Positions 18,483 through 29,321 are shown, numbered from the stretch's first letter. The stretch: DNA of 64,000 bases from Siccibacter turicensis LMG 23730 (GCF_000463155.2 NZ_AWFZ01000030.1:259596-323595); one strand, 5' to 3'. The notes: generated by a model from the letters alone, not told the origin. Made by a program: numbers and translations.

Positions 18483-19740
18483 CGGTTCTCCCCGCTTCGA
18501 TTTCTTCCATTACCTGCGCGACCGTATGAAACGAGCCGCACACCAGAACGGTATCCTGCGCTGAGGCCTGCGACATCGCGCACTGCCATGCCGCGGCGAC
18601 GCTGTCGAACAGCTCGCCTTTGCCAAGGTGCGCCGTCAGCTCTTCCGCTTTCGCACCGCGCGGCCCGTCCAGAGGGGCACAATACCAGCTATCCACCACC
18701 GGCTCCAGACAGGCCAGGGTACCGGCGATGTCTTTATCGTGCAGCATTCCCACTACCGCCAGCGTGCGTCCCGCCGTCGGCTGCTGGGCCAGGCGCTGCG
18801 CCAGATAAGCGGCGGCGTGCGGGTTGTGGGCGACGTCGAGAATGACGCGCGGTGCCTGCTGGACAATCTGAAAACGGCCCGGCAGCGTCGCACCGGCCAG
18901 CGCGTCGCGGATCGCCGCCTCGCTGACCTTAAGCCCGCTGGCGCGCAGCGCGGCCAGCGCGGTGGCGGCATTGGCTTGCGGTACCAGCGGCAGCGGCAGC
19001 GCGTTGAGCTCGCCGTGAGCATCGCTGAAGCGCCAGCTATCGGCATCCACCGTATAGCGCCACTGTTTATCGCGCTGAAGCAGCAGCGCGCCCTTCTCAC
19101 GCGCCACGTCGGCAATGCTCTGCGGCATATCCGGCTCACCGACCACCGCAGGCTTACCGGCGCGGAACACGCCAGCTTTTTCACGCCCGATGCTTTCGCG
19201 GTCCGGGCCAAGCCAGTCGGTGTGGTCGAGCGCAATGCTGGTTATCACCGCCACGTCAGCATCCACCAGGTTGGTGGCATCAAGGCGGCCGCCCAGCCCG
19301 ACTTCGAGGATCGCCACGTCTACCTGCTCGGCGTTAAACAGCCACAGCGCGGAGAGCGTGCCGTATTCAAAATAGGAGAGCGAGGTGTCGCCGCGTGCGG
19401 CTTCGATATGGGCAAACGACGCGGTGTGCCGCGCCTCGGCCAGCTCCTCACCCTGAATGCGTACCCGCTCGGTATAGCGCACCAGGTGCGGCGAGCTGTA
19501 CACGCCGACGCGGTAGCCTGCGGCAATCAGCATCGCTTCGAGCAGGCGGCAGGTGGTGCCTTTGCCGTTGGTGCCGGCAACGGTAAAGACAAACGGGGCC
19601 GGCCTGGTAACGCCCAGGGTCGCCGCCACGCGGCTGACGCGCTCAAGCCCCATATCAATGGTTTTACCGTGCAGATTTTCCAGATAAGAAAGCCACGTGG
19701 CCAGGGGCGACGTGGCGTTGGGAATTACGTCTTTGTCCAT
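18472..19740 (-). CDS. folC: Dihydrofolate synthase/folylpolyglutamate synthase FolC
   Basis: FolC adds glutamate to dihydropteroate and extends folate polyglutamate tails. With start ATG 19740 it has 422 residues, the E. coli length; the ATG immediately before (19743) is equally possible. The Mur-ligase P-loop GTNGKGTTCR is near residue 50, YFEYGTLSALWLF, LGGRLDATN and the HNPHAA motif near 305 are all present. The GTTCGCAATAAAG leader has only a weak ribosome site. accD lies 73 bases upstream and dedD overlaps downstream. Confidence 0.96.
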   Translation of the reverse strand: MDKDVIPNATSPLATWLSYLENLHGKTIDMGLERVSRVAATLGVTRPAPFVFTVAGTNGKGTTCRLLEAMLIAAGYRVGVYSSPHLVRYTERVRIQGEELAEARHTASFAHIEAARGDTSLSYFEYGTLSALWLFNAEQVDVAILEVGLGGRLDATNLVDADVAVITSIALDHTDWLGPDRESIGREKAGVFRAGKPAVVGEPDMPQSIADVAREKGALLLQRDKQWRYTVDADSWRFSDAHGELNALPLPLVPQANAATALAALRASGLKVSEAAIRDALAGATLPGRFQIVQQAPRVILDVAHNPHAAAYLAQRLAQQPTAGRTLAVVGMLHDKDIAGTLACLEPVVDSWYCAPLDGPRGAKAEELTAHLGKGELFDSVAAAWQCAMSQASAQDTVLVCGSFHTVAQVMEEIEAGRTGGQ

Positions 19741-19813
19741 CATACCCGTGTCTTTATTGCGAACGTGAAAGGCAAAAAGGCAGAGCCACTGTGGCCCTGC
19801 CCTTTGATTCCGA

Positions 19814-20731
19814 TTAGATCTCGTCCTGCTGCGGGGCAGGCGGCACGACAATGCTTTCGCGCGGCTTATCGGGGTTCGGTGCGGGGAGATTCATGAACTT
19901 CGCCAGCACGCTTGCCAGCTTGAGGCGCATCTCCGGGCGGCGCACGATCATGTCGATCGCGCCCTTTTCAATCAGGAACTCACTGCGCTGGAAGCCCGGC
20001 GGCAGTTTTTCACGTACGGTCTGCTCGATAACGCGCGGGCCGGCAAAGCCAATCAGCGCTTTCGGCTCGGCGATGTTCAGGTCGCCCAGCATCGCGAAGC
20101 TTGCAGAGACGCCGCCCATGGTCGGGTCAGTCAGTACCGAGATATACGGCAGACCGCGCTCCTGCATTTTCGCCAGCGCCGCAGAGGTTTTCGCCATCTG
20201 CATCAGCGACATCAGCGCTTCCTGCATACGCGCCCCGCCGGACGCGGAGAAGCAGATCAGCGGGCAGTTATCTTCCAGCGCCTGCTCAACCGCACGCACG
20301 AAACGCGCGCCAACCACGGAGCCCATTGAACCGCCCATAAAGGCGAACTCAAAGGCCGCAGCCACAACCGGCATGTCGTGCAGAGTGCCTTTCATTACCA
20401 CCAGCGCGTCTTTCTCGCCGGTCTCTTTCTGGGCCGCCGCAAGACGATCTTTGTATTTCTTAGAGTCTTTGAACTTCAGAACATCTTTCGGCTCAAGTTC
20501 GCTACCCAACTCCACCATTGAGCCTTCGTCTAACAGGCTGTGCAGGCGGTCACGCGCCGACAGGCGCATATGGTGATCGCACTTCGGGCAGACCCCAAGG
20601 TTGCGCTCCAGCTCGGCACGGTAAAGTACCTGACCGCAGCTGTCGCACTTGGTCCACACCCCTTCAGGGATGCTTGCCTTGCGGGTGGGGGTGATATTGC
20701 TCTTATTGAGAATTCGTTCAATCCAGCTCAT
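19814..20731 (-). CDS. accD: Acetyl-CoA carboxylase carboxyltransferase subunit beta AccD
   Basis: AccD with AccA transfers carboxyl from biotin to acetyl-CoA, the first step of fatty-acid synthesis. The 305 residues include the N-terminal zinc finger with Cys29, Cys32, Cys48 and Cys51, which also binds nucleic acid for autoregulation in E. coli, then the crotonase-fold domain with [11 protein letters not shown] and SFAMLGD. Compared with E. coli there is a two-residue insertion (LN) near residue 8. Start ATG 20731 gives MSWIERIL. Confidence 0.97.
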   Translation of the reverse strand: MSWIERILNKSNITPTRKASIPEGVWTKCDSCGQVLYRAELERNLGVCPKCDHHMRLSARDRLHSLLDEGSMVELGSELEPKDVLKFKDSKKYKDRLAAAQKETGEKDALVVMKGTLHDMPVVAAAFEFAFMGGSMGSVVGARFVRAVEQALEDNCPLICFSASGGARMQEALMSLMQMAKTSAALAKMQERGLPYISVLTDPTMGGVSASFAMLGDLNIAEPKALIGFAGPRVIEQTVREKLPPGFQRSEFLIEKGAIDMIVRRPEMRLKLASVLAKFMNLPAPNPDKPRESIVVPPAPQQDEI

Positions 20732-20910
20732 TGATGACCTTTCTGCCTGAACCTGGGATACCGTTACCGGGCGGTACTGCATAGCACTACAGCACATGCC
20801 AGCGCGGGTACAGATGCCAGTTTTGTCCGTGGGGCGCGGGAGGCGACTCCCCCGGACAACCAAATAAATGGTGCACATTAAAACATAACGGCCGACGACT
20901 TGGGATAAAA

Positions 20911-20927
20911 AAGTGGTCTAACCGCGC
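20911..20927. promoter_or_regulatory. Possible FadR box upstream of accD
   Basis: AAGTGGTCTAACCGCGC keeps the core TGGTC-N2-ACC of the FadR site and equals the fadI site of this window in its first nine bases, but the right half is poor. It is about 180 bases before accD. Confidence 0.3.
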
Positions 20928-20956
20928 TTAGCTGCGCATATTTCCGGTGATGCCAC

Positions 20957-20985
20957 CGGCCCGAAGGCGTTTATCCGCCGGGCCG
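20957..20985. repeat. REP-like hairpin between dedA and accD
   Basis: CGGCCC (20957-20962) and GGGCCG (20980-20985) flank an inner GGCG/CGCC pairing, giving a bulged GC-rich hairpin like enterobacterial REP units. It may also slow readthrough from dedA. I found no second copy in the window, so the REP label is tentative. Confidence 0.4.
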
Positions 20986-20996
20986 ATGGTATAACC

Positions 20997-21656
20997 TTAG
21001 CGCCCCTGACGCGCCGCTGCACGCTTGTGGCGAATCACTTCCACCACCCCCGGCAGGATCGAGACGATAATAATCGCCACAATCAGCAGCTTCAGGTTGT
21101 CCTGCACGAACGGCAGGGTACCAAAGAAGTAGCCCGCGTAGGTAAACAGCAGTACCCACACCAGCGCGCCAATCACGTTATAGGCCGCAAAATGACGGTA
21201 GGACATCTTGCCCATTCCCGCCACGAACGGCGCAAAGGTACGGACAATCGGCACAAAACGGGCAAGAATGATGGTCTTACCGCCGTGCCGCGCGTAGAAC
21301 GCGTGGGTTTTATCAAGATAGCTGCGACGGAAGATTTTGGAATCCGGATTGCTGAACAGCTTGTCGCCAAACAGCCGTCCGATGGTGTAGTTCACCGCAT
21401 CACCGGCGATGGCGGCGACGATCATCAGTAGCACCATCAGGTGCACGTTGAGATCGTTGCCCGGCAGCGACGCCAGCGCACCGGCGACAAACAGCAGTGA
21501 ATCTCCCGGCAGGAATGGCGTGACCACCAGCCCCGTTTCACAAAACAGAATCAAAAACAGAATGGCATAAACCCAGACGCCGTACTGCGCGACCAGCTCT
21601 GCAAGGTGAACGTCGATATGCAAAATGAAATCAACGATAAAAAGAATAACATCCAT
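20997..21656 (-). CDS. dedA: DedA-family membrane protein
   Basis: A 219-residue polytopic inner-membrane protein, the length of E. coli DedA. It has the SNARE-associated/DedA signatures [40 protein letters not shown] and GALVWV. The family is implicated in undecaprenyl phosphate or phospholipid flipping and in membrane potential upkeep. It follows truA by 25 bases, as in E. coli. Confidence 0.95.
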   Translation of the reverse strand: MDVILFIVDFILHIDVHLAELVAQYGVWVYAILFLILFCETGLVVTPFLPGDSLLFVAGALASLPGNDLNVHLMVLLMIVAAIAGDAVNYTIGRLFGDKLFSNPDSKIFRRSYLDKTHAFYARHGGKTIILARFVPIVRTFAPFVAGMGKMSYRHFAAYNVIGALVWVLLFTYAGYFFGTLPFVQDNLKLLIVAIIIVSILPGVVEVIRHKRAAARQGR

Positions 21657-21681
21657 AATATTCCGGCTTCCCAGACTGCAT

Positions 21682-22494
21682 TCAGTCAGCTAAAAAAAGT
21701 GGGCCCATCGGCGGGCGCGGCAGGTCGAACCGGGTCGGGTAGTCTACCGCAACCAGATACAGCCCTTCCGCTTTCGCCGTCGCTGCCGCAAGCGTTCTGT
21801 CCTTTGCCGCCAGCAGTTGTGCAATCCAGCTCTCCGGCTGGTTACCACAGCCCACTTCCATCAGGCTGCCCGTAATATTACGCACCATGTGGTGAACGAA
21901 CGCGTTCGCTTTGATATCTATCACCACATACTCCCCGTAGCGCGCGACGTCGATATGCATCACGTTACGCCAGGGGGTGCGGGACTGACACTGGACGGCG
22001 CGAAACGAGGTAAAGTCGTTTTCGCCGATCAGGCTCTGTGCCGCACGGTGCATCCGCTTTTCATCGAGGGGCTGATGAAAATGGGTCACGCCTTGCTGTA
22101 AAACGGCCGGTCGCAGACGATTATTGAAAATAATGTAGCGATACCGGCGCGCCGTTGCGCTAAACCGCGCATGAAAATCTGCCGGCACATCTTTGACCCA
22201 GCGAACGGCGATGTCTCCAGGTAAATTCGCATTTACACCCAGCGTCCAGGCGGCGTCTTTACGCACCGCGCTGGTTTCGAAGTGGACCACCTGCCCGGTG
22301 GCGTGCACCCCGGCGTCGGTACGCCCGGCGCAGAACACGTTAATCGGCTCGTTCGCCACCTGAGAAAGCGCTTTCTCCAGCTTTTCCTGCACGCTGCGGA
22401 CTTCGTTCTGACGCTGCCAGCCGTAATATTTACTGCCGTCGTACTCTATCCCCAACGCGACTCTGACGCGCGGTTTGTCCTGCGGTTCCGACAT
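21682..22494 (-). CDS. truA: tRNA pseudouridine(38-40) synthase TruA
   Basis: TruA makes pseudouridine at positions 38-40 of tRNAs. All 270 residues correspond to E. coli TruA. The catalytic Asp60 lies in [18 protein letters not shown]. Its ATG shares one base with the usg stop (TGATG at 22496-22492), which indicates translational coupling with usg. Confidence 0.97.
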   Translation of the reverse strand: MSEPQDKPRVRVALGIEYDGSKYYGWQRQNEVRSVQEKLEKALSQVANEPINVFCAGRTDAGVHATGQVVHFETSAVRKDAAWTLGVNANLPGDIAVRWVKDVPADFHARFSATARRYRYIIFNNRLRPAVLQQGVTHFHQPLDEKRMHRAAQSLIGENDFTSFRAVQCQSRTPWRNVMHIDVARYGEYVVIDIKANAFVHHMVRNITGSLMEVGCGNQPESWIAQLLAAKDRTLAAATAKAEGLYLVAVDYPTRFDLPRPPMGPLFLAD

Positions 22495-23507
22495 CAGTAG
22501 AGGTACTCCTGCAGGAGTTTTTCGGCGGTTTTCACCGCCATCAACGCGCCGCCGTAGCGCACGTTGTCGGCCACCGACCAGAACTGAATCTGCTCCGGCA
22601 TACCGTAGTCGTTACGCAGACAGCCGATGGAGAGCTGGGCGTTGCCTGACGCATCCGCCACCTGGGTGGGAAACGCATTCTCATCGGACAGCGCAATGTC
22701 TTCAACCAGGCCCAGCGCGTCGCGCGCCTCTTCCGCCGCCAGCGGACGCATGGCTTCAAAGCTCACCATCTGGGCATGGCCGTAAAACACCGGCGACTGC
22801 ACGCAGCTGGCGGAGATCATCAGCCCTTCGTCCTGCAGGATTTTACGCGCTTCATCCACGATGGTGCGCTCTTCGGCGACCACGCCCTCAGCATCCGGAA
22901 GCAGCGGCAGCATGTTAAAGGCCAGCTGACGGCCAAAGAAGTCATCTTCATCGACCGGCATCCCGTTGAGCAGGCGCGCGCTCTGCCCGGCCAGCGCATC
23001 CACCGCCGCCTTGCCGTGGCGCGACGCGGAGAGCAGGCTGGTGACCTGAATACGGCCCAGTCCACCGGCATCGATAAGCGGCTTCAGCGCTTCCAGCAGC
23101 TGGCTGGTGAGGCTGTTCGCCACCGCCACCAGATTGCGGTTGCGGTAATCGGCCAGCACGAACGGGTTGACGTCCGGCACCACCAGCGGCACGTCCGGCT
23201 CCAGCGCAAACAGCCCGCTGCTGTCGATCACCAGGCAGCCCGCGTTGGTCGCCTCTTCGCACCAGGCAGCAGAGGCTTCCGCGCCTGCCACGAAGAAGGC
23301 AAGCTGGGCCTGCGTCCAGTCAAAGGCAGCCACATCTTCAACGCGGATGCTTTTACCCGCATAGCGCAGGCTCTGCCCCGCGCTCTCGCTACGTGCCAGG
23401 GGATAAATTTCACCAACCGGGAACTGGCGCTCTTCAAGCAGTTCAAGCAGGGCTTCACCCACGGCTCCCGTGGCGCCCAGGATGGCGATATTCCAGCCTT
23501 CAGACAT
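22494..23507 (-). CDS. usg: Usg, aspartate-semialdehyde dehydrogenase-like protein
   Basis: A 337-residue homologue of aspartate-semialdehyde dehydrogenase, the length of E. coli Usg. The Rossmann motif [15 protein letters not shown] is at about 7-21. Where true Asd enzymes carry the catalytic Cys in an NCST-type motif, I read [10 protein letters not shown], with Ser in the likely position, so dehydrogenase activity is doubtful. Role unknown. Start ATG 23507 gives [11 protein letters not shown]. It lies between pdxB (61-base gap) and truA (1-base overlap). Confidence 0.94.
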   Translation of the reverse strand: MSEGWNIAILGATGAVGEALLELLEERQFPVGEIYPLARSESAGQSLRYAGKSIRVEDVAAFDWTQAQLAFFVAGAEASAAWCEEATNAGCLVIDSSGLFALEPDVPLVVPDVNPFVLADYRNRNLVAVANSLTSQLLEALKPLIDAGGLGRIQVTSLLSASRHGKAAVDALAGQSARLLNGMPVDEDDFFGRQLAFNMLPLLPDAEGVVAEERTIVDEARKILQDEGLMISASCVQSPVFYGHAQMVSFEAMRPLAAEEARDALGLVEDIALSDENAFPTQVADASGNAQLSIGCLRNDYGMPEQIQFWSVADNVRYGGALMAVKTAEKLLQEYLY

Positions 23508-23568
23508 GTGGTTTACTCCAGACAATAAAGAAGCGTTCCCCTAAAGCGCGAAGAACGTAAGAATCGAA

Positions 23569-24705
23569 TTAGCGGGCCGGGTGATACACGGCGTTAAAGC
23601 CCAGTTTCGCCAGCAGCGCGGCGGCATTAGCGTCATCGCACTGAATATAGAGCGAGGACCACTCGCGGCGCTCTTTGTAGTGCTTACGCAGCTTATCAAA
23701 CTCGCCCGGCGTACCGGCAACCGCGCGCAGCGGCGCATCGTCGCGGCGCACATCATACACCAGATGCACCAGCCTTTTCAGCGTAGCCTGATCGAGTGCG
23801 CCGTGCAGCGTCAGGCGACCAAACTCCGGGGCCGGCAGCAGAGCATCAAGCGCCACCTGCTGCTTCTGACCGATAAATTCGCTGAAGGCTTCGAAGACCT
23901 GCGTGGTGCCGCGCGCTTTGCCCTCCAGGGTATAGCCGGCAATGTGGGCGGTGCCGATATCCACTTTGTCGAGCAGCGCGACGTTGAGATCCGGCTCCGG
24001 CTCCCAGACGTCCAGCACCACGCTGAGCCGTTGTCCGGCATTCAGGCAGGCGAGCAGCGCCGCGTTATCCACTACCGGACCGCGGCAGGCGTTGATCAGA
24101 ATCGCGCCGGGTTTCAGGGCGCGGATCAGCGTCTCGTCGGCGAGGTGCAGGGTTTTATACGGCCCCTCTTTAAACAGCGGGGTGTGAAAAGTCAGAATAT
24201 CCGCATCACGCACCAGCGCGTCGAGGGGCTGGAAGTCACCCTCGTCACCGCGATCGGCGCGCGGCGGATCGCACAGCAGCGTGCGCACGCCCAGCGCCTC
24301 AAGCCGCGCCTGCAAACGCGATCCGACGTTACCGACGCCCACAATGCCGACCGTGCGATCGGTCAGGTTGAACCCGTCACGCTCGGCGAGCATCAGCAGC
24401 GCCGAAAACACATACTCCACCACCGCGATGGCGTTGCAGCCGGGCGCGGCTGAAAAGGCAACTCCCGCCTGCGCAAGCCAGGCCTCATCCACATGATCGG
24501 TCCCGGCGGTGGCCGTTCCCACAAACCGCACCGGTTTGCCGGTCAGCAACGACGCGTTCACTTTGGTCACCGAGCGCACCATCAGCGCGTCGGCATCGTT
24601 CAGTTCTTGCTCTGGAATCGGGCGGCCCGGCACCGCCCTGACATCGCCAAGGCGACTGAAAAGTTCGCGGGCGTAAGGCATATTTTCATCAACGAGGATT
24701 TTCAC
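23569..24705 (-). CDS. pdxB: Erythronate-4-phosphate dehydrogenase PdxB
   Basis: PdxB oxidises 4-phosphoerythronate in the DXP-dependent pyridoxal phosphate pathway. The 378 residues match E. coli. GIVGVGNVG near 122 binds NAD, NACRG contains the catalytic Arg near 208, and the C-terminal dimerisation domain is complete. Translation begins at GTG 24705. It is divergent from flk and heads pdxB-usg-truA-dedA. Confidence 0.97.
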   Translation of the reverse strand: MKILVDENMPYARELFSRLGDVRAVPGRPIPEQELNDADALMVRSVTKVNASLLTGKPVRFVGTATAGTDHVDEAWLAQAGVAFSAAPGCNAIAVVEYVFSALLMLAERDGFNLTDRTVGIVGVGNVGSRLQARLEALGVRTLLCDPPRADRGDEGDFQPLDALVRDADILTFHTPLFKEGPYKTLHLADETLIRALKPGAILINACRGPVVDNAALLACLNAGQRLSVVLDVWEPEPDLNVALLDKVDIGTAHIAGYTLEGKARGTTQVFEAFSEFIGQKQQVALDALLPAPEFGRLTLHGALDQATLKRLVHLVYDVRRDDAPLRAVAGTPGEFDKLRKHYKERREWSSLYIQCDDANAAALLAKLGFNAVYHPAR

Positions 24706-24861
24706 GATACGGTACCTGTATGGATGCGGGAAATAACCGTTTAAAGCCTGCCCTCAGGGGCTATTGGGCCAGGGCGTAAGTGTGCCATAATCTCGCCGCC
24801 AGGCATACTTGCTCAACTGGCTTAGTGTGGCGCTACCTCGTGGCAGATTTAAGGATTATTG

Positions 24862-25869
24862 ATGATGCAACCCATTCAAGGGGCTCCGGCTCGCCCTCCC
24901 GGTGAACCGCCTGCTCCGCAGACGTCTGCCGGAGAGCTTCCGCTGTCCACCCATCAGCGTACCGTGCTGGAGCGGCTGATTACACGCCTTGTGGCGCTCA
25001 CGCACCAGCAGAGCGCGGAAGTGTGGGCCGCCGTACGCCACGATCTGGGGCTTGCGAGCGAAACCCCGCTGCTGTCGCGCCACTTCCCGGCCGCCGAGCA
25101 GAGCCTCAACCAGAAGCTTGGCAGCGCGCAGGATAACCACGCCACGCGCCAGGTGTTGCAGCAGCTGACGGAACTGCTCGGCCAGGGCAATAATCGTCAG
25201 GCCGTTAGCGACTTTATCCGTCAGCAGTTTGGCCAGACGGCGCTCAGCCAGCTTACGCCAGAGCAGTTAAAAACCGTGCTGACGGTGCTCAAAGACGGGC
25301 AGATCGCCATTCCCCAACCCCAGCAGCGCCCGCAGACCGACCGCCCCCTGCTGCCAGTAGAGCACAACGCGCTCAACCAGGCGGTAACTAAACTGGCTGC
25401 CGCCACCGGCGAATCCAGCAAGCTTATCTGGCAGTCAATGCTGGAACTCTCCGGAGTGAAAAGCGGCGAGCTGATCCCGGCGAAGCATTTTGCCCTGCTT
25501 AACACATGGCTTCAGGCGCGTCAGACCCTCAGCAATCAGGCTGCGCCTACGCTGCACAGCGTGCAGACCGCCCTGAAACAACCGCTGGAGCCGCAGGAGT
25601 GGCGCGAGATGACCGATTATGCGCAGCAGCGCTGGCAGGTGACGCCCCAGACCATCCTTACCACCGGTCAGGTTCAGGATCTGCTGAACCAGGTGTTCTT
25701 GCGCCGTGCCGAACGCGCCCCCGACTTCCTGGAAGCGCGCAACGTTCAGCCCATCTACAACCCGTTTATCGCGCCGTTCATCTCGCCGATTAAAACCCTC
25801 ACCGCACGGCCCGGCATCGCCTTTATCGCCCTGCTGGTGGTGATGATCCTGTTCTGGATGCTGTTCTGA
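24862..25869 (+). CDS. flk: Flk, flagellar secretion/ring-coupling regulator
   Basis: Flk (RflH) keeps FlgM and hook-stage substrates from leaking into the periplasm during flagellum assembly. This 335-residue protein (E. coli 331) is mostly cytoplasmic and Gln/Pro-rich, with PLLSRHFPAAEQSL, GNNRQAVSDFIRQQFGQT, DRPLLPVEHNAL, and a single C-terminal membrane anchor (about 316-334). Start ATG 24862 follows AAGGA by six bases; the second ATG at 24865 is also possible. A motile host fits with the FliA-type promoter at 29.4 kb. Confidence 0.93.
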   Translation: MMQPIQGAPARPPGEPPAPQTSAGELPLSTHQRTVLERLITRLVALTHQQSAEVWAAVRHDLGLASETPLLSRHFPAAEQSLNQKLGSAQDNHATRQVLQQLTELLGQGNNRQAVSDFIRQQFGQTALSQLTPEQLKTVLTVLKDGQIAIPQPQQRPQTDRPLLPVEHNALNQAVTKLAAATGESSKLIWQSMLELSGVKSGELIPAKHFALLNTWLQARQTLSNQAAPTLHSVQTALKQPLEPQEWREMTDYAQQRWQVTPQTILTTGQVQDLLNQVFLRRAERAPDFLEARNVQPIYNPFIAPFISPIKTLTARPGIAFIALLVVMILFWMLF

Positions 25870-25889
25870 GTCTGCGCTATCGCGCCCAT

Positions 25890-25919
25890 AAAAAAAGGAG
25901 CCAGAAGGCTCCTTTTTTT
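25890..25919. terminator. Bidirectional flk/fabB terminator
   Basis: AAAAAAA-GGAGCC-AGAA-GGCTCC-TTTTTTT, a perfect 6-bp GC stem flanked by A and T runs; works for both converging genes. Confidence 0.93.
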
Positions 25920-25935
25920 GTCGCTCGCTAACGGC

Positions 25936-27156
25936 TTACGCGTTGTATTTACGCATTACCAGCGTGGCGTTGGTACCGCCGAAGCCGAAGCTGTTAGACA
26001 TCACGGTGGTCAGCGCTTTCTCGGTTGGCTGGGTCACGATGTTCATGCCCTTCGCCATCTCGTCCAGCTCATCGATGTTGATGCTCGGCGCCACGAAGCT
26101 GTGCTCCAGCATCAGCAGGCTGTAAATCGCTTCCTGCACGCCCGCCGCACCCAGAGAGTGACCGGTCATGGCTTTGGTGGCGGAGATCGCCGGGGTGTTA
26201 TCGCCAAACACGTCGCGGATAGCGCCCAGCTCTTTCACGTCGCCCACCGGCGTAGAGGTGCCGTGGGTGTTCAGGTAGTCGATCGGGGTGTCCACACCGT
26301 GCATCGCCATCTGCATGCAGCGCACAGCGCCTTCACCTGACGGGGCAACCATGTCTGCGCCGTCTGAGGTTGCGCCGTAGCCAACGATTTCAGCATAGAT
26401 ATGCGCGCCGCGCGCCAGAGCGTGCTCCAGCTCTTCTACCACGACCATACCGCCGCCGCCTGCGATAACGAAGCCGTCACGGCTCGCATCATAGGTACGG
26501 GAGGCCTGTGCCGGGTTCTCGTTGTACTTGGTGGAGAGCGCGCCCATCGCGTCGAACTCGCACGCCATTTCCCAGCACAGCTCTTCGCCGCCGCCGGCAA
26601 AGACGATGTCCTGTTTGCCAAGCTGGATCTGCTCAACCGCGTTACCGATACAGTGCGCGGAGGTGGCGCACGCGGAGCTGATGGAGTAGTTCACGCCGTG
26701 AATTTTGAACGGGGTGGCGAGGCAGGCAGAAACGCCGGACGCCATGGATTTGGTTACCACATACGGGCCAACCGCTTTCAGGCCACGCGGGCTGCGCATT
26801 GCATCCGCACCGAACACCTGGTATCTCGGAGAACCGCCGCCGGAACCGGCAATCAGGCCGACGCGCGGATTGTTCTGGTACTGTTCATCAGTAAGACCTG
26901 AATCCGCAATCGCCTGTTCCATAGAGAGGAAAGCATAAACAGATGCATCGCTCATGAAACGCACGATTTTACGATCGATAAGGCCAGTGGTATCCAGTTT
27001 AACGTTACCCCAGACGTGGCTGCGCATTCCGGAATCTTTGAATTCCTGGGAAAAAGTAATCCCTGAACGCCCTTCACGCAGAGATGACAGGACTTCCTGC
27101 TGGTTGTTACCGATGCTGGAAACGATGCCCAGGCCAGTAATCACTGCACGTTTCAT
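25936..27156 (-). CDS. fabB: 3-oxoacyl-[ACP] synthase I FabB
   Basis: FabB elongates acyl-ACP and is essential for unsaturated fatty-acid synthesis. All 406 residues align with E. coli FabB. The nucleophile Cys163 is in [11 protein letters not shown]; the two active-site His are in [11 protein letters not shown] and GHSLGAAG. The upstream region has a promoter with FabR in the spacer and a FadR box beside it, matching the known opposite controls on fabB. Confidence 0.98.
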   Translation of the reverse strand: MKRAVITGLGIVSSIGNNQQEVLSSLREGRSGITFSQEFKDSGMRSHVWGNVKLDTTGLIDRKIVRFMSDASVYAFLSMEQAIADSGLTDEQYQNNPRVGLIAGSGGGSPRYQVFGADAMRSPRGLKAVGPYVVTKSMASGVSACLATPFKIHGVNYSISSACATSAHCIGNAVEQIQLGKQDIVFAGGGEELCWEMACEFDAMGALSTKYNENPAQASRTYDASRDGFVIAGGGGMVVVEELEHALARGAHIYAEIVGYGATSDGADMVAPSGEGAVRCMQMAMHGVDTPIDYLNTHGTSTPVGDVKELGAIRDVFGDNTPAISATKAMTGHSLGAAGVQEAIYSLLMLEHSFVAPSINIDELDEMAKGMNIVTQPTEKALTTVMSNSFGFGGTNATLVMRKYNA

Positions 27157-27196
27157 TCAATACCTCTGTAATAGCTCTGTTTAGGATTCGAGACGC

Positions 27197-27225
27197 AAGA
27201 TAGCGTACACTTGTACGCCGAACAA
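27197..27225 (-). promoter_or_regulatory. fabB promoter
   Basis: Minus strand TTGTTC (27225-27220), 17-base spacer, TATCTT (27202-27197), about 40 bases before the fabB ATG. The spacer is almost exactly the FabR palindrome. Confidence 0.75.
27203..27218. promoter_or_regulatory. FabR operator at fabB
   Basis: GCGTACA-CT-TGTACGC is an inverted repeat with perfect 7-bp arms, the FabR motif known from enterobacterial fabA and fabB promoters. Confidence 0.85.
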
Positions 27226-27236
27226 GTCCGATCAGC
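27220..27236. promoter_or_regulatory. FadR box at fabB
   Basis: GAACAAGTCCGATCAGC; its complement GCTGATCGGACTTGTTC fits the FadR consensus AACTGGTCNGACNTGTT well. At fabB, FadR acts as activator next to the -35. Confidence 0.8.
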
Positions 27237-27312
27237 CAATTCCCTGGTAAATTTGCGCCCGGCGCCTCACCTCGTTAAGATCGCCCCACTGCTTGCCAGA
27301 CGAGTCACTTAC

Positions 27313-29313
27313 GTGAAAGAAAACGCTATCCAACCTGCCCGACTGCACTTCAATGATGAGGGTACACCTGTTTCCCGAGATTTCGACGACGTTTACTTTT
27401 CTAATGATAATGGACTCGAAGAGACTCGCTACGTTTTTCTTGAAGGAAATCGCCTCCCGCAGCGCTTTGCCAGCCATGCGCGGCCCCTGCTGGTGGTGGC
27501 GGAGAGCGGCTTTGGTACCGGACTTAATTTCCTGACCCTCTGGCAGGCGTTTGACGCCTTCGCCCGCGCGCACCCGCAGGCTACGTTACAAAGATTACAT
27601 TTCATCAGTTTTGAGAAATTCCCGCTCACCCGTGATGACCTGGTCCAGGCGCACACCCGCTGGCCTGAACTGGCGCCGTTCGCCGCCCAGCTTCAGGCCC
27701 AGTGGCCGCTGCCTTTCCGGGGCTGCCACCGCCTGCTGCTCGACGGCGGGCGCGTCACGCTCGACCTGTGGTTTGGCGATATCAACCAGTTGACCGATGA
27801 GCTGGACGACGCTCTCGACGGCACGGTGGACGCCTGGTTCCTGGATGGCTTTGCGCCAGCGAAAAACCCGGACATGTGGACGCCGAATCTGTTTTCAGCC
27901 CTTGCGCGCCTCGCGCATCCTGAGGGCACCCTCGCCACCTTTACCTCCGCCGGGTTCGTGCGCCGCGGCCTGCAGGAAGCCGGGTTTGCTATGCAGAAGC
28001 ACAAGGGGTTTGGGCGCAAGCGCGAGATGCTGATTGGCCAGCGTGAGGCGTCGCCTTATCCGCCGGCCCGCGCGCCGTGGTATGCCCGGCGGGCGGCCAC
28101 CGGACGCGATGTCGCGCTGGTCGGTGGTGGCGTCGCCAGCGCGATGCTGGCCCTGGCCCTGCTGCGCCGCGGGTTTCGCGTCACCCTGTGGTGCGCAGAT
28201 GCTGCCCCGGCCCAGGGCGCGTCCGGTAACCGCCAGGGGGCGCTCTACCCGCTGCTGAGCCAGCACGATCCGGCGCTGGCGCGCTTCTTCCCCGCGGCGT
28301 TTACCTTCGCTCGCCGTCTGTATGATGCGCTGCCGGTGAATTTCGATCGCGACTGGTGCGGCGTGACACAGCTTGGCTGGGACGAGAAGTCCCGGCACAA
28401 AATCGACCAGATGCTTGAAGCAGGCTTACCGCCGGAGATTGCCCGGGCGGTGAGTGCGGATGAGGTCGAGGCGAGCTGCGGCGTGGTGACCGGCTGCGGG
28501 GGAATCAGCTATCCGCTCGGCGGCTGGCTCTGTCCGGCGCAGCTGACCACCGCTGCTATCGCCCTGGCCTGCGAGCAGGGGATGACCGTCCATTACGAAC
28601 GCGCCCTGCACCGGCTTGAGCGTCAGGCCGACGGCTGGCAATTGCACTTTGCCGACGGAAGCGAGGCCACGCACCCGGTGGTGGTGCTGGCGAACGGGCA
28701 CCGGCTTAGCGATTTCAGCCAGACCCGCGAGCTGCCGGTCTATGCGGTGGGTGGGCAGGTCAGCCATATTCCCACCGCGCCGGGGCTCAACGCCCTGCGC
28801 CAGGTGCTGTGCTATGACGGCTACCTGACGCCGGAAAATCCCCATACCCAGCAGCACTGCATCGGGGCCAGCTATCACCGCGGGCAGCGCGACGTGGGCT
28901 ACAGCGAGACGGATCAGCAGCATAACCGCCAGCGGCTCATCGACTGCCTGCCCGAAGCGGACTGGGCCCAGGCCGTTGATGTCAGCGCCGGAGAGGCGCG
29001 CTGCGGGGTTCGCTGCGCCACCCGGGACCACCTGCCGATGGTGGGCGGCGTGCCGGACTACGACGCTACGCTTGCGGCCTACGCACAGCGTGCCGGCGAG
29101 CCGGATGACGCGCCCGAGGCGCCGGTGCATCCGGATCTGTTTATGCTGGGTGCCCTCGGGTCTCGCGGCCTGTGCACCGCCCCGCTAACCGCCGAGGTTC
29201 TGGCAGCGCAGATGAGCGGCGAACCGCTGCCGCTGGACGCGTCTACCCTCGCCGCGCTCAATCCGAACCGGCTCTGGGTGCGCAAACTGCGCAAGGGCAG
29301 ACCGGTAAAATAA
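27313..29313 (+). CDS. mnmC: Bifunctional tRNA mnm5s2U enzyme MnmC
   Basis: MnmC finishes 5-methylaminomethyl-2-thiouridine in tRNA wobble positions. The 666-residue fusion has an N-terminal SAM methyltransferase (MnmC2, about 1-245, with [12 protein letters not shown] and [17 protein letters not shown]) and a C-terminal FAD oxidoreductase (MnmC1, from about 268, with [17 protein letters not shown] and [12 protein letters not shown]). I set the start at GTG 27313 because [13 protein letters not shown] aligns with the E. coli N-terminus; upstream codons overlap the fabB control region. It is divergent from fabB. Confidence 0.96.
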   Translation: MKENAIQPARLHFNDEGTPVSRDFDDVYFSNDNGLEETRYVFLEGNRLPQRFASHARPLLVVAESGFGTGLNFLTLWQAFDAFARAHPQATLQRLHFISFEKFPLTRDDLVQAHTRWPELAPFAAQLQAQWPLPFRGCHRLLLDGGRVTLDLWFGDINQLTDELDDALDGTVDAWFLDGFAPAKNPDMWTPNLFSALARLAHPEGTLATFTSAGFVRRGLQEAGFAMQKHKGFGRKREMLIGQREASPYPPARAPWYARRAATGRDVALVGGGVASAMLALALLRRGFRVTLWCADAAPAQGASGNRQGALYPLLSQHDPALARFFPAAFTFARRLYDALPVNFDRDWCGVTQLGWDEKSRHKIDQMLEAGLPPEIARAVSADEVEASCGVVTGCGGISYPLGGWLCPAQLTTAAIALACEQGMTVHYERALHRLERQADGWQLHFADGSEATHPVVVLANGHRLSDFSQTRELPVYAVGGQVSHIPTAPGLNALRQVLCYDGYLTPENPHTQQHCIGASYHRGQRDVGYSETDQQHNRQRLIDCLPEADWAQAVDVSAGEARCGVRCATRDHLPMVGGVPDYDATLAAYAQRAGEPDDAPEAPVHPDLFMLGALGSRGLCTAPLTAEVLAAQMSGEPLPLDASTLAALNPNRLWVRKLRKGRPVK

Positions 29314-29321
29314 CCCTTGAG

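Noticed and set aside
18628-19896. A 422-codon open frame on the plus strand opposite folC
   Set aside because: Antisense to folC, with an Arg/Gln/Gly-rich product and no recognisable domain; shadow of the real gene.
27211-27312. N-terminal extension of mnmC by 34 codons
   Set aside because: It would run through the FabR and FadR boxes and the fabB promoter; the GTG at 27313 aligns with the known MnmC start.
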